Of a stretch of DNA of 32,404 bases, positions 14,895-22,160 are shown one piece after another. The stretch's first letter is position 1, and each line of letters begins with the position of its first letter. Source of the DNA: JBIOJM01 sp044450785 (lineage in GTDB: Bacteria; Planctomycetota; Planctomycetia; Isosphaerales; Isosphaeraceae); contig JBIOJM010000075.1 in the NCBI GenBank assembly GCA_044450785.1, forward strand, positions 1 through 32,404, read 5' to 3'. The notes beneath the pieces were generated by a model. It was not told where the DNA came from, did not search any database, and saw only the letters and a program-made list of their open reading frames with translations. A program made the translations under genes and the position numbers.

Positions 14895-15203
14895 CTATCT
14901 ACTTCGGAGTTGATCGACCTTGTGAATCGCGTCCTGGGCTCCGTCGACCAAGCCCTGAACGACCGCGTTGTTCCGCGGTATCGAATGGGTCACGAATACC
15001 GCGGGCAAAACCACGCCGTAGGAAACCGTGTAGCAGGTGCTGTAAACGACCCGGGATGCGAACTGGCTGGTCGCGCTCCAGGTACGGATCGCGGCCTCGC
15101 GGGCATCCGCGGCGCCATCCCGCGCGGCCTTGCTCACAAGATCCACGAAGCCTGCCGCGGATCCCGACGGGGCTTGGATCGTAACAACTCGCGTCTTGGA
15201 CAT
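14895..15203 (-). CDS. Small paralog family protein (copy 3, shortest)
   Basis: A 102-residue relative of the proteins at 13783-14229 and 29234-29644. Shared features are the Ala-rich N-terminal helix (VDLVSKAARDGAADAREAAI), the core FASRVVYSTCYTVSYGVVLP AVFVTHSIP and the end NNAVVQGLVDGAQDAIHKVD. It lacks the Pro-rich tail of the others. A TTGAGT-17-TGTACT promoter-like pair lies 50-78 bases upstream. It is separated from copy 1 by the small membrane frame. The family function is unknown to me. The conserved SYGVV-x-P core after a Tyr/Ser/Thr-rich stretch is the diagnostic feature. Confidence 0.75.
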   Translation of the reverse strand: MSKTRVVTIQAPSGSAAGFVDLVSKAARDGAADAREAAIRTWSATSQFASRVVYSTCYTVSYGVVLPAVFVTHSIPRNNAVVQGLVDGAQDAIHKVDQLRSR

Positions 15204-15252
15204 CGGCTGATCTCACGGCAGAAGAATCGGTGGCGAGTAATCTCAATGATAC

Positions 15253-15281
15253 AGTACACCTGGTTTACCCAGACAACTCAA
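15253..15281 (-). promoter_or_regulatory. Possible sigma70-type promoter of paralog copy 3
   Basis: On the - strand TTGAGT and TGTACT are separated by exactly 17 bases and the -10 lies about 50 bases upstream of the start at 15203. The spacer holds CTGGGTAAACCAG, an imperfect palindrome. The whole 15235-15340 segment is AT-rich relative to its surroundings. Confidence 0.45.
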
Positions 15282-15364
15282 TCTATCTTTCAAAAAATCT
15301 CTGTTTTGAGTTTTCTTTTTTTCGTGGAGAAGGTTGTTTGCGGAGTCCTGGCGCATGGTTTTGG

Positions 15365-16330
15365 TCAGGGAGGACGCAGCCCGAGGACTATTTCGCGATA
15401 GGCAGCCGGGGTCGTCTTCATGACGCGGCGGAAGACCGTCGTCAAGTGGCTCTGCGACGAGAAGCCGACGGCCAGGCTGATGTCCACGATCGACAGGTGA
15501 GGGTTTTGAAGGAGCTCACACGTCTTGGCGATCCGCAACTCGGTCAGGTAGCGGTGGGGCGTTCGCCCCGTGGTCTGCTTGAAGGTGTGGAGGAAATAGC
15601 CAGGACTGAGGCCTGCGATCAGTGCGAGCCCATCCAGCGAGATCTCCTCCCCGAACGAGCCGTGCAGGTAATCGATTACCTTGCGGAACCGGGGATCGGC
15701 CAGCTTCTCGGCCGGTGTTAGCAGCCGGCGAGGCAGGGACGAGTAGTCCCACAAGAGCTTGATCGCGATCTGGGTGACGAGGGTCTCCGCGAAGAGGCGC
15801 GAGCCTGGGATCGGTGAGCGGAGCGCCGCGGCGAGCCGTTCGCCCAGTGTCCACAACTCAGCGTCGCGGTGATGGCCTGCCAAGATCTCGATCGTCTGTC
15901 CGTGCGGTTTCCACTCCTGCTCGGCGAGTGACTGCAAACGGGCCGGACTGAGACAGCAACTGAACGCCTCGTTCGGATGGGGTTGACGGATGGAATTGCC
16001 CTCTCCCAACGGCGTGATGAGCAGTTCCCCAGGTTGGGCGTGGAATCGCGAGAATCGTGCCCCGCGCTTCCACTCGACCGTCGTGGCACCCTTGAGGCTG
16101 AACGCGACGACGTGGAACGGTGCGGAGTAGTCGAAGAAGTCGTGCAGTCGCCCTGCCGTGATCACGCCGTGGATCTTCTTCCAGCCCACCGCCTGGGTCG
16201 ACGCCACGACGGACATCCCCGCCGGCCGCAGGCGTGAAAGGATCCCGTTCAGGGACCGGCGAATTGCGGGATCAGACGGCATCGGCAGGGCTCCCGGCCG
16301 ATGGCCTCCACTGATGCGATCGGGTGGCAT
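15365..16330 (-). CDS. AraC-family transcriptional regulator
   Basis: A 321-residue regulator. The N-terminal 200 residues form an effector-binding/cupin-like domain (HDFFDYSAPFHVVAFSLKGA, FSRFHAQPGELLITPLGEGN). The C-terminal ~100 residues are the AraC/XylS double helix-turn-helix: EEISLDGLALIAGLSPGYFL HTFKQTTGRTPHRYL, then LSIVDISLAVGFSSQSHLTT VFRRVMKTTPAAYR. ATG 16330 follows GAGAAG with fair spacing; ATG 16282 is possible. Its target is not evident. The next genes downstream on the same strand are the small paralog copies, separated by an AT-rich gap with its own promoter, so it could regulate them or itself. Confidence 0.92.
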   Translation of the reverse strand: MPPDRISGGHRPGALPMPSDPAIRRSLNGILSRLRPAGMSVVASTQAVGWKKIHGVITAGRLHDFFDYSAPFHVVAFSLKGATTVEWKRGARFSRFHAQPGELLITPLGEGNSIRQPHPNEAFSCCLSPARLQSLAEQEWKPHGQTIEILAGHHRDAELWTLGERLAAALRSPIPGSRLFAETLVTQIAIKLLWDYSSLPRRLLTPAEKLADPRFRKVIDYLHGSFGEEISLDGLALIAGLSPGYFLHTFKQTTGRTPHRYLTELRIAKTCELLQNPHLSIVDISLAVGFSSQSHLTTVFRRVMKTTPAAYREIVLGLRPP

Positions 16331-16331
16331 A

Positions 16332-16436
16332 TCACTTCTCGTTCCGTTCGCGGTCCGGGATTGGGGCGCGGTACGGGTCGTGATCGCTTGCAGCCTCCAG
16401 CAAAACGGCCTGCAAGCGCTTCGGGTTGAGCGGCAT
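16332..16436 (-). pseudogene. Truncated 5' end of a Ser/Thr kinase gene (copy A)
   Basis: MPLNPKRLQAVLLEAASDHD matches the start of the complete kinase at 26241 (MSIDPKRVQAVFLSAVECQD) and then degenerates and stops after 34 residues. About 120 bases upstream of the ATG also match the other truncated copy at 21107, including CTCCGGTCGGGTACAACCAG-like sequence and a poly-A stretch after GCTGTCG. Only the 5' end survives. Confidence 0.65.
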
Positions 16437-16609
16437 GGAATTGTGCTCCGGTCGGGTACAACCAGCCCATTCCACTATTCCATGCGCCGTTTGCGGCTGT
16501 CGCTGTCGAAAAAAATCGAAAGAAATCAAAAATGGCGCCGTCGCGCCCGAGTGGAAGGGCGGCGAGGACCCCGAGGAAGGAGGACGAAGTGGTGCCGGCC
16601 ACGTCGCCC

Positions 16610-16678
16610 TCAAGGAACGGACAGGTCGGCCGGGAAAGACGTGTCGAGGTCCAGTCCGGCGGCGCGGAAGGCGACGGT
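16610..16678 (-). pseudogene. Short C-terminal gene remnant
   Basis: The frame VAFRAAGLDLDTSFPADLSV P followed by a stop resembles the segment DSLVLDTAVSANAFAP-stop that follows the WD40 gene at 22243-22312. It may be the 3' end of another lost kinase/WD40 copy whose 5' end is at 16436 on the same strand, but the order of the two fragments is not that of an intact gene. The rest of 16437-16787 shows nothing else that I can support. Confidence 0.3.
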
Positions 16679-16787
16679 TTAGCCGGCGAGGGACGCGGGA
16701 CGCCCACAACTACCCCCGACGTGGGGAAAGTTCGTAACCGGCGAAGGGACCGGGTGTCGACGGGGGCAACTGCCCCGCGGCGGGGCG

Positions 16788-16873
16788 TCACTTCTCGAGC
16801 GGGTAATGCCGCTCCAGATCGTTGAGGAATCCTGTGATCTGTAGCATACTTTGGTGGCGGAGCCGCGGGAACC
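16788..16873 (-). pseudogene. C-terminal fragment of the PGPGW-type membrane protein gene
   Basis: RFPRLRHQSMLQITGFLNDL ERHYPLEK-stop is nearly identical to the C-terminus of the complete gene at 21755-22078 (RFPRLHHQSMLQITRFLDDL). The DNA match continues downstream of the stop for some 60 bases (GTGTCGACGGG, CCCCGCGGCG). A third, weaker version, GMQQLGRFLDDLERRYP-stop, ends at 16908. The N-terminal membrane helices are absent here. Confidence 0.7.
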
Positions 16874-16983
16874 GCCATCAGCCGCCCTGGCCGGGTCGTG
16901 ACGGTGATCAGGGGTAACGCCGCTCCAGGTCATCCAGGAAACGACCGAGCTGCTGCATGCCTCGTTCAGATTCCCGCCTGAGT

Positions 16984-17187
16984 TCAGCTCGACTGGCCGG
17001 GTACATACGGCCTGAGCTGGCCGCTCTGCACCATGAGCTCCAAGGTCTCAGCGATCGTGCTTTCCCGCTTGTCGAAGACGTTGAACGTCTCGCGCAACTG
17101 GTGGCGGCGTCTCTCGATCTCGTAACCGACGTAGAGCACAGCCAAGGCACCGACCACGATCGGCATGATGGAGATTTCCTCGTTCAT
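16984..17187 (-). CDS. Tiny single-helix membrane protein
   Basis: A 67-residue protein starting MNEEISIMPIVVGALAVLYV GYEIERRR, an N-terminal membrane anchor with cytoplasmic positive residues, followed by a polar helical region (HQLRETFNVFDKRESTIAET LELMVQ). AGGAGAAG stands directly before ATG 17187, a strong ribosome binding site. The stop of the preceding gene is 36 bases upstream, so it belongs to the ATPase operon. I do not recognise the family. A small bitopic partner or regulator of the ATPase is a reasonable inference. Confidence 0.7.
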   Translation of the reverse strand: MNEEISIMPIVVGALAVLYVGYEIERRRHQLRETFNVFDKRESTIAETLELMVQSGQLRPYVPGQSS

Positions 17188-17223
17188 CGGCTTCTCCTCA
17201 AGAAGGACTCGTGAGTTGGGTCG

Positions 17224-17745
17224 TCAGAGTAATTCGACAGATGCCTCGCGGAGGACCTTGATCATGCCTCTGGCCCCCTCGCGATGCAGTTCTCGCCGGA
17301 CCTCGGCATCCAGAGCAGCGGCGGACCGGTGCGACATGAAAAAACGGACGAACTCTTGGAGCCGGGACAACGCCTGTTCCGGGTGCTTGAATCGGCCGAG
17401 ACTGAGGTGAAATCCGCGATAGTTGCCATGCTCGCGGCCAGCGGGGGCGTGGAGATCGTACACGAGGACGGTCGGATCGCGACCGATCAACTCCGGCGAG
17501 CGCTTGAGGATCTCAACCGACTGCCCGGGCGTGAGCAGGTAGAAACTGGCGTGGCTCTGATATTCGAATAAGATCGGCAAGTGCGAGCGCACCAGCTTCG
17601 AGACGCCCGTATTCCAGCCCGTGTCGATCAGGAAGATGTGGAACCGATCCATATCATGGTCCGGAGGCCCGGCCGTGTGGCGGGTCTTCAGGTCCAGATC
17701 GATCGGTCGGGCGGAACCGGAATCCTTCGTTTTTTTGTCTGGCAT
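17224..17745 (-). CDS. Unknown soluble protein downstream of the metal ATPase
   Basis: A 173-residue protein without signal peptide or membrane helix. The first 30 residues are polar and probably disordered (MPDKKTKDSGSARPIDLDLK). The rest looks like an alpha/beta fold: FHIFLIDTGWNTGVSKLV, LPILFEYQSHASFYLLTPGQ SVEILKRSPELIGRDPTVLV YDLHAP, and HLSLGRFKHPEQALSRLQEF VRFFMSHRS. It has several His and Asp residues but no recognisable catalytic motif. ATG 17745 was chosen; the frame is open further upstream but with no better start. It lies 86 bases after the ATPase gene on the same strand and 36 bases before the tiny membrane protein, so it is probably co-transcribed with both. Confidence 0.7.
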   Translation of the reverse strand: MPDKKTKDSGSARPIDLDLKTRHTAGPPDHDMDRFHIFLIDTGWNTGVSKLVRSHLPILFEYQSHASFYLLTPGQSVEILKRSPELIGRDPTVLVYDLHAPAGREHGNYRGFHLSLGRFKHPEQALSRLQEFVRFFMSHRSAAALDAEVRRELHREGARGMIKVLREASVELL

Positions 17746-17831
17746 GGGTGCTGGATCCGTTTCAAGAGATCGAACGACTTCAGAGCCCGAGGTCGGGCGC
17801 AATCGATTGAAATTCGGTCGGCACGGGGAAC

Positions 17832-20531
17832 TCATGCCGACGCCGCGAGTACTCGTTGGCGATCGCGGTCCGCGTCGGCCCGTCGATCGGCCGACGCAGC
17901 CGGCGCGTGTAGAGCGTTTCTTTCCATCGCATGGGTTTGGGTCATCTCCAGCCGGTGACGGCGTTCAGCCTCGATCTGTGCAACCTTGCGTAGCGGGAGC
18001 ACGCCGTTACCCAGGGCGGCCAGCGCGGCAACGTTGTTGGTGACGACCGAAGCCATGATCCCGAACCCCATCGTGAACACCCCCGCAATGCATGCAATGT
18101 TCGGGACCAGGATCATCGACCAGCTCCGCTTGACGTTGTGGTCCAGGGCACGGGCAATATCGCGCAACTCGCAGAGCTTCGCCAGCCCCTCCTCCAGGAA
18201 GACGATATGCGCCGTGTCGGTCGCGATCGACGAAGCCCCCCGTAGCGAGATCGAGACGTTGGCCTTCTTCAGAGCGATCGAGTCGTTGATGCCATCGCCG
18301 ACGAAGCAGACCTTGCAGCCCTCGTTCTGTAGCTTCTCGACGTAGTCCGCCTTGTCGGCGGGCAGCACCTGGGCGAAGTAGCGGTCCATGCCCAGCGTCT
18401 CGGCAAGCTTCCTGGTCGGTGCCTCGTGGTCGCCCGAGATGATCGCGATGTGCTTGATTCCGCGCTTCCGCAGGCCCGCGATGATCTCCTTCACCTCGGG
18501 CCGCACCGCCGCCTGGAGCTCGATCGCCCCGCCAAGCCGATCGTCGACGGACACCATGACCATTGTGTAGCCTTCGCGGTGCGCTAGGTCGAGGCCCTCC
18601 CGGATATGCGCCGGCAGCTCGATTCCTTCCATCTCCATGAACCGATTGCTGCCGACACGGATCGTGTGACCATCGACGTGCACGGTGATCCCGTAACCGA
18701 CTTTGTACTGCGTTTCGTCGGTCGGCGGCAGGGAAAGGTTCAGCTCCTGCGCCTTGTGCAGTATCGCCAGGGCGATCGGGTGGTGGAACTTCCGCTCGGC
18801 GGCTGCGGCATAACCCAGGATCTGGTCCGGTGCGAACCCCTTGGCCGCGATCACCCGGCCGACTTCGGGGCGCTCGCGGGTCAGGGTCCCGGTCTTGTCG
18901 AAGAGGACGGTGTCGACCTCGTTCATCAGCTCCAGCGCCCGACCGTCCTTGACCAGGATACCCTTATTGGCGCAGAGGGCCAGCGAGCTGAGCATCGCCA
19001 GCGGCGCGGCCATCCGGATGCCCGTGCCGAAGTCGCTGTTGAGCACGGCCACCGCGCCGGCGGGACCCATCGCGGCCATGCCGACCGCGCCGACGGCCAG
19101 CGTGGGGATCACCGCCTTGTCGGCCAGCCGCTCGCCCTTGTGCTGCGATGCCAGCTTGTAGCCGGCCGTGTCGTTGAGGATCTGGCTGATCTTGGCCGAA
19201 GCCGTGTCGCTTCCCGAGGTCTCGACCGACACGAAGACCTTGCCGGCGACCATCACCGTGGAGGCGAACACGCGGTCGCCCACCCCCTTCTCGGCCGGCG
19301 TCGACTCGCCGGTGAGGGCGTGCTGGTCGATCATCGCCATGCCCTCCACGACGTGGCCGTCGACCGGCACCACCTCGCCTGTGTTCACGACGATCACGTC
19401 GCCCTTCTGGAGCCTGTCAAGCGACACCTGGACCTCGGCGCCGTCTCGGTAGAGCCAGACGTACCGCGGCTGCTTGCCGAATGCGTTCAGCAGCAGCTTC
19501 TTGGAATTGTCCTGAGTCCGCTTGACCAGCACGCGACCGAAGCTCAGGCACCAGCAGAGCACGGCCCCCGGGAAGATCTCCATCGTCGCGAGGCAACCGA
19601 CGACGACGATGGCGTCCAGGACGTCGACCCCGAGCCGCTTCTCCTTGAACAGGACGCGCCGCGCCTCCTTGAAGGTCGGGATCGACGTACAGGCAAACGC
19701 CGCCGCGGCCACGGGCAACAGCGGCGGAAACGCGAACTGGGCCGCCGCCGCCAGGGGGAGCGAAGCGGTGCAGATCGGCAGGTGGAGGTCGAGCTTGTCG
19801 AGCTTGGTCGGGTGCTCCGTATTGTCCAGCGCGAAGTCGAGGATCTCGACCACCTGGTCACGGGTTAGTTCCCGGGGGTCGTAGTCCACGTGCACGCTGC
19901 ACCTGATCGAGCTGGTCTTGTACTTCTCGACCCCCAGGATGGTCATCAACTCCCGTTCGATCGCCTGGCAGAGGTCGTTCTTGCGGTAGAGAACCGGGTT
20001 CTTCAGGCGGAGCCGGCCAGGTCCGTCGAGCTTCACGTGCCAGCCCGTCGGGGCCACGATGGGGCGCGAGTAGCGTACGACCCCGGCGCGGTTCCGCGCC
20101 ACCGTCAGGGCGGCCGTCGAAGGTCTACGCGGCCCACCGTCCTCTGTGTGCGGGACGACCCGGCCTCCGGCCGCGGCTCTTTTGGCGGTGGCGTGACCGT
20201 TGGCCGCGGCTCTTTTGGTCACGGTTCTTTTGGCCGCGGCATGTCCGTTGGCGGCGGCATGACCGTTGGCGGCGGCGTGTCCGTTGGCCGCGGCGTGTCC
20301 GTTGGCCGCGGCGTGTCCGTTGGCCGCGGCATCTCCATTGGCCGCGGCATGTCCGTTAGCGGTGGCGTGACCGTTGGCTTCTGGGGCCTGTCTCAGGAAC
20401 GAGGCGACTCGGTTGACGACGCTCTCTAGAGTCCAGGTCTTTGGGCAGTAACGGAGTTCCGCACGGGGGGAGTCGCCCACCGTGATCGTGACGTCGGCAA
20501 GTCGGGCTATCGGTATCGCCGAAGAGGGCAT
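17832..20531 (-). CDS. P1B-type heavy-metal ATPase with NGH repeats and no visible CPx motif
   Basis: An inner-membrane ATP-driven metal pump of about 899 residues. Residues ~50-122 hold tandem ANGHAA hexapeptides. Next comes an HMA2-like domain (APTGWHVKLDGPGRLRLKN, YDPRELTRDQVVEILDFAL). The ATPase core has the actuator motif LTGES, phosphorylation site D545 in DKTGTLTRE, an HP motif in KFHHPIAL and the hinge GDGIND from G745. Four hydrophobic blocks would supply the usual eight helices. In the sixth helix, where P1B pumps carry CPC, SPC or TPC, the sequence is LNSDFGTGIRMAAPLAML (N498, S499, D500). The metal is therefore not predictable. ATG 20531 is used; an upstream TTG at 20576 is possible. 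The two following genes appear to be in the same operon. Confidence 0.9.
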   Translation of the reverse strand: MPSSAIPIARLADVTITVGDSPRAELRYCPKTWTLESVVNRVASFLRQAPEANGHATANGHAAANGDAAANGHAAANGHAAANGHAAANGHAAANGHAAAKRTVTKRAAANGHATAKRAAAGGRVVPHTEDGGPRRPSTAALTVARNRAGVVRYSRPIVAPTGWHVKLDGPGRLRLKNPVLYRKNDLCQAIERELMTILGVEKYKTSSIRCSVHVDYDPRELTRDQVVEILDFALDNTEHPTKLDKLDLHLPICTASLPLAAAAQFAFPPLLPVAAAAFACTSIPTFKEARRVLFKEKRLGVDVLDAIVVVGCLATMEIFPGAVLCWCLSFGRVLVKRTQDNSKKLLLNAFGKQPRYVWLYRDGAEVQVSLDRLQKGDVIVVNTGEVVPVDGHVVEGMAMIDQHALTGESTPAEKGVGDRVFASTVMVAGKVFVSVETSGSDTASAKISQILNDTAGYKLASQHKGERLADKAVIPTLAVGAVGMAAMGPAGAVAVLNSDFGTGIRMAAPLAMLSSLALCANKGILVKDGRALELMNEVDTVLFDKTGTLTRERPEVGRVIAAKGFAPDQILGYAAAAERKFHHPIALAILHKAQELNLSLPPTDETQYKVGYGITVHVDGHTIRVGSNRFMEMEGIELPAHIREGLDLAHREGYTMVMVSVDDRLGGAIELQAAVRPEVKEIIAGLRKRGIKHIAIISGDHEAPTRKLAETLGMDRYFAQVLPADKADYVEKLQNEGCKVCFVGDGINDSIALKKANVSISLRGASSIATDTAHIVFLEEGLAKLCELRDIARALDHNVKRSWSMILVPNIACIAGVFTMGFGIMASVVTNNVAALAALGNGVLPLRKVAQIEAERRHRLEMTQTHAMERNALHAPAASADRRADADRDRQRVLAASA
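20170..20380 (-). repeat. 18-bp coding tandem repeats (Asn-Gly-His-Ala-Ala-Ala)
   Basis: Units reading GGCCGCGGCGTGTCCGTT or close variants on the + strand occur in tandem within the ATPase gene, encoding eight consecutive hexapeptides (seven with NGH, one with NGD), then a Lys/Arg/Thr-rich interruption and one more NGH unit. Near-identity of adjacent units suggests recent expansion and probable length variation between strains. Confidence 0.85.
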
Positions 20532-20710
20532 GGCTGGAGAGTCGAATGACCCCACGAGCCGGGAACGAGACGGCAAGATCGGTACAGCTCATTGGTGTCG
20601 GCCTCAATGAAGTCTTGGCAAGACCAGCTCAAGGTGTCGAGTCGTTTCCGGCGTGCCCGCGAGAAGGCGTCCGGGTGTTCGCCAGACAGAGAATCTGGAC
20701 GTCATCTTGA

Positions 20711-20780
20711 GGAAAAGTCTATCCCAGATTGCGCATCTTCGCTATCATGAAACTCTTCAACCGTGTTTCGAATTCCACCG
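20711..20780 (-). promoter_or_regulatory. 70-bp element shared with 22161-22231 (copy 1)
   Basis: Manual alignment to 22161-22231 gives roughly four fifths identity with one gap: GGAAAA..TATCCCAGAT, GCGCAT.TTCGCTAT, TTCAACC.TGTTTC and GAATTCCACCG are shared. It lies upstream of the metal ATPase and downstream of a truncated kinase copy, both on the - strand. It could be a common promoter region or the 3' flank of a duplicated kinase gene. Confidence 0.5.
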
Positions 20781-20954
20781 ATGGGGTGAATCCGGGCCGG
20801 GCTCTCGATCATCATGGACTCTTGATGCCGCGGGCAGATCAGTGCCGGAATGCCCGGGACCGGCCTTCAAGTCCAGGTCGATGGCGCCGCCACTCAGGCC
20901 GGGCAGCCCGCAACCGGCATGGCAGATGAGAAAGAAACGAAGATCTTCATCGGA

Positions 20955-21107
20955 TCGGTCGTGGGCCTTCAAGAGTGCCTCGACCCGCTTTCGCAGTTCG
21001 GTTTCGCCCATGCATTCGCGATCCAGGATTTCGCCGCGCTCCGCGAGGTCAAGGTAGTTTGCAGCCTCGAGGAAAACGGCCTGCACGCGCTTCGGGTCCA
21101 GCGACAT
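20955..21107 (-). pseudogene. Truncated 5' end of a Ser/Thr kinase gene (copy B)
   Basis: From ATG 21107 the frame reads MSLDPKRVQAVFLEAANYLD and on to ELRKRVEALLKAHDR, matching the first 51 residues of the complete kinase encoded from 26241. After that it changes to unrelated sequence (FFLICHAGCGLPGLSGGAID) with no kinase domain. A stretch of the unrelated part, AIDLDLKAG, resembles PIDLDLKTR in the 17224-17745 protein. Upstream sequence is shared with copy A. Non-coding DNA upstream to 21241 shows nothing further. Confidence 0.7.
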
Positions 21108-21241
21108 GGAATGGTGCTCCGATCGGGTACAACCAGTCGGTTCCACTCTTCCATGCGCCATTTGGAGCCGTAGCTGTCGAAAAAAAATTGAATAAAGGGC
21201 GAAACGGTGCTGTCGTGCAGAGACGGAAGGGCCTTTGTTGT

Positions 21242-21426
21242 GCGCGGGTCTCCTGACCCCGCACGAGTGCTCGACCGGAGGTCTCCTTTCTTCGGAGTGT
21301 GCTCTGCGAGCACAAATGCCTTTGATGACAGGGCCTACGATGAGCGCGGAACACCTTTGGTCGGGCTGGTCAGCAGGGTAAGGAGACCTTCGGTCAGGCA
21401 CTCCGGCGGGGTCAGGAGACCCGCGC
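21242..21426. repeat. Long hairpin element with 21-bp perfect terminal inverted repeats
   Basis: GCGCGGGTCTCCTGACCCCG C (21242-21262) and its exact reverse complement (21406-21426) bound a 185-bp segment. Similarity extends outward (TGTTG/CGAACAG) and inward (GAGTG/CACTC). A second nested pair, GACCGGAGGTCTCCTT and AAGGAGACCTTCGGTC, has one mismatch. The structure is typical of MITE-like or REP-like elements. No gene inside is credible. Confidence 0.6.
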
Positions 21427-21498
21427 CGAACAGTGGCGATTTAGTCAATGGAATCGGAGGGTACGAGCGATCTCGTCGAGCGGGGGACTCGATGGCAG

Positions 21499-21678
21499 TT
21501 ACCGGACCCGGATCGCCTGGCGGCACAACCACTTCAGCAATATCCGCGGGACGGAGTAGTACAGCCCCGCGAAGACCGACAGCGCGATTAACAGCCCCAG
21601 GAGCGTCAGGGCGAAGACGGTCCCGACGACGCCGCCCAGGATCGGAGAGGTCAGGAGGGTCGTGAGCAGAAGGTCCAT
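21499..21678 (-). CDS. Tiny hydrophobic membrane protein
   Basis: A 59-residue protein, MDLLLTTLLTSPILGGVVGT VFALTLLGLLIALSVFAGLY YSVPRILLKW, with one long or two short membrane helices and a basic C-terminus (CRQAIRVR). CGGAGGAAT lies seven bases before ATG 21678, a good ribosome binding site, which makes a real gene likely despite the size. It follows the PGPGW-type gene (stop at 21755) by 76 bases on the same strand. Function unknown. Confidence 0.6.
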   Translation of the reverse strand: MDLLLTTLLTSPILGGVVGTVFALTLLGLLIALSVFAGLYYSVPRILLKWLCRQAIRVR

Positions 21679-21754
21679 GGGTATTCCTCCGAGAAAGGTC
21701 GTAATCGGCGAAGGGGTCGTGTGTCGACGGGAGCAACCGCCCCGCGGCGCGGCG

Positions 21755-22078
21755 TCACTTCTCGAGCGGGTAACGCCGCTGCAGATCGTCGAGGAATCGT
21801 GTGATCTGCAGCATACTTTGGTGGTGGAGCCGGGGGAACCGCCGCTCGAGGAACTCTTCGAGCCACCGGAACGTCCTTGGCCAGAGGACCACCCCACCCA
21901 GGACCAGGAATGGCGTCCCGACGGGGCCCGGCAGCAGAAGTCCGCCGATCCCCGCGACGATCAGGAGGACGCCGACTTCCTTGGGCATGGCCCCGATCCG
22001 TCGGATTTCCTCGGCGTCGTTCATCGATTCGACGGGGCGCTTCAACTTGCGAGTGCGGCTACTCGCGTCCCTCGCCAT
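21755..22078 (-). CDS. PGPGW-type small transmembrane protein
   Basis: A 107-residue membrane protein. A basic N-terminus (RDASSRTRKLKRPVESMND) precedes the membrane core MPKEVGVLLIVAGIGGLLLP GPVGTPFLVLGGVVLWP, with the LLPGPVGTP turn typical of the PGPGW family of putative transmembrane proteins, and a basic helical C-terminus (FLERRFPRLHHQSMLQITRF). ATG 22078 has GAGGG six bases upstream; an in-frame TTG at 22093 with AGGAGG five bases before it is a serious alternative. A truncated C-terminal copy lies at 16788-16873. The family role is unknown. Confidence 0.75.
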   Translation of the reverse strand: MARDASSRTRKLKRPVESMNDAEEIRRIGAMPKEVGVLLIVAGIGGLLLPGPVGTPFLVLGGVVLWPRTFRWLEEFLERRFPRLHHQSMLQITRFLDDLQRRYPLEK

Positions 22079-22160
22079 TTCGGACCCTCGCAACTCGCCC
22101 TCCTCTTCTCAAAATCTGTCCAGATCACCCAAATTTCCATATTCCCTGTCATAGACGATG

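Noticed and set aside
18606..19868. Long + strand frame opposite the metal ATPase
   Set aside because: Composition is typical of antisense frames (Arg/His/Asp/Gly-rich); the opposite strand encodes conserved ATPase motifs.
20170..20380. CRISPR-like or intergenic tandem repeats
   Set aside because: The units are 18 bp without spacers, in frame, and encode hexapeptides inside the ATPase gene.
20757..20954. Continuation of the kinase fragment as a true protein
   Set aside because: The sequence after LLKAHDR has no kinase or other domain and probably reflects fused non-homologous DNA.
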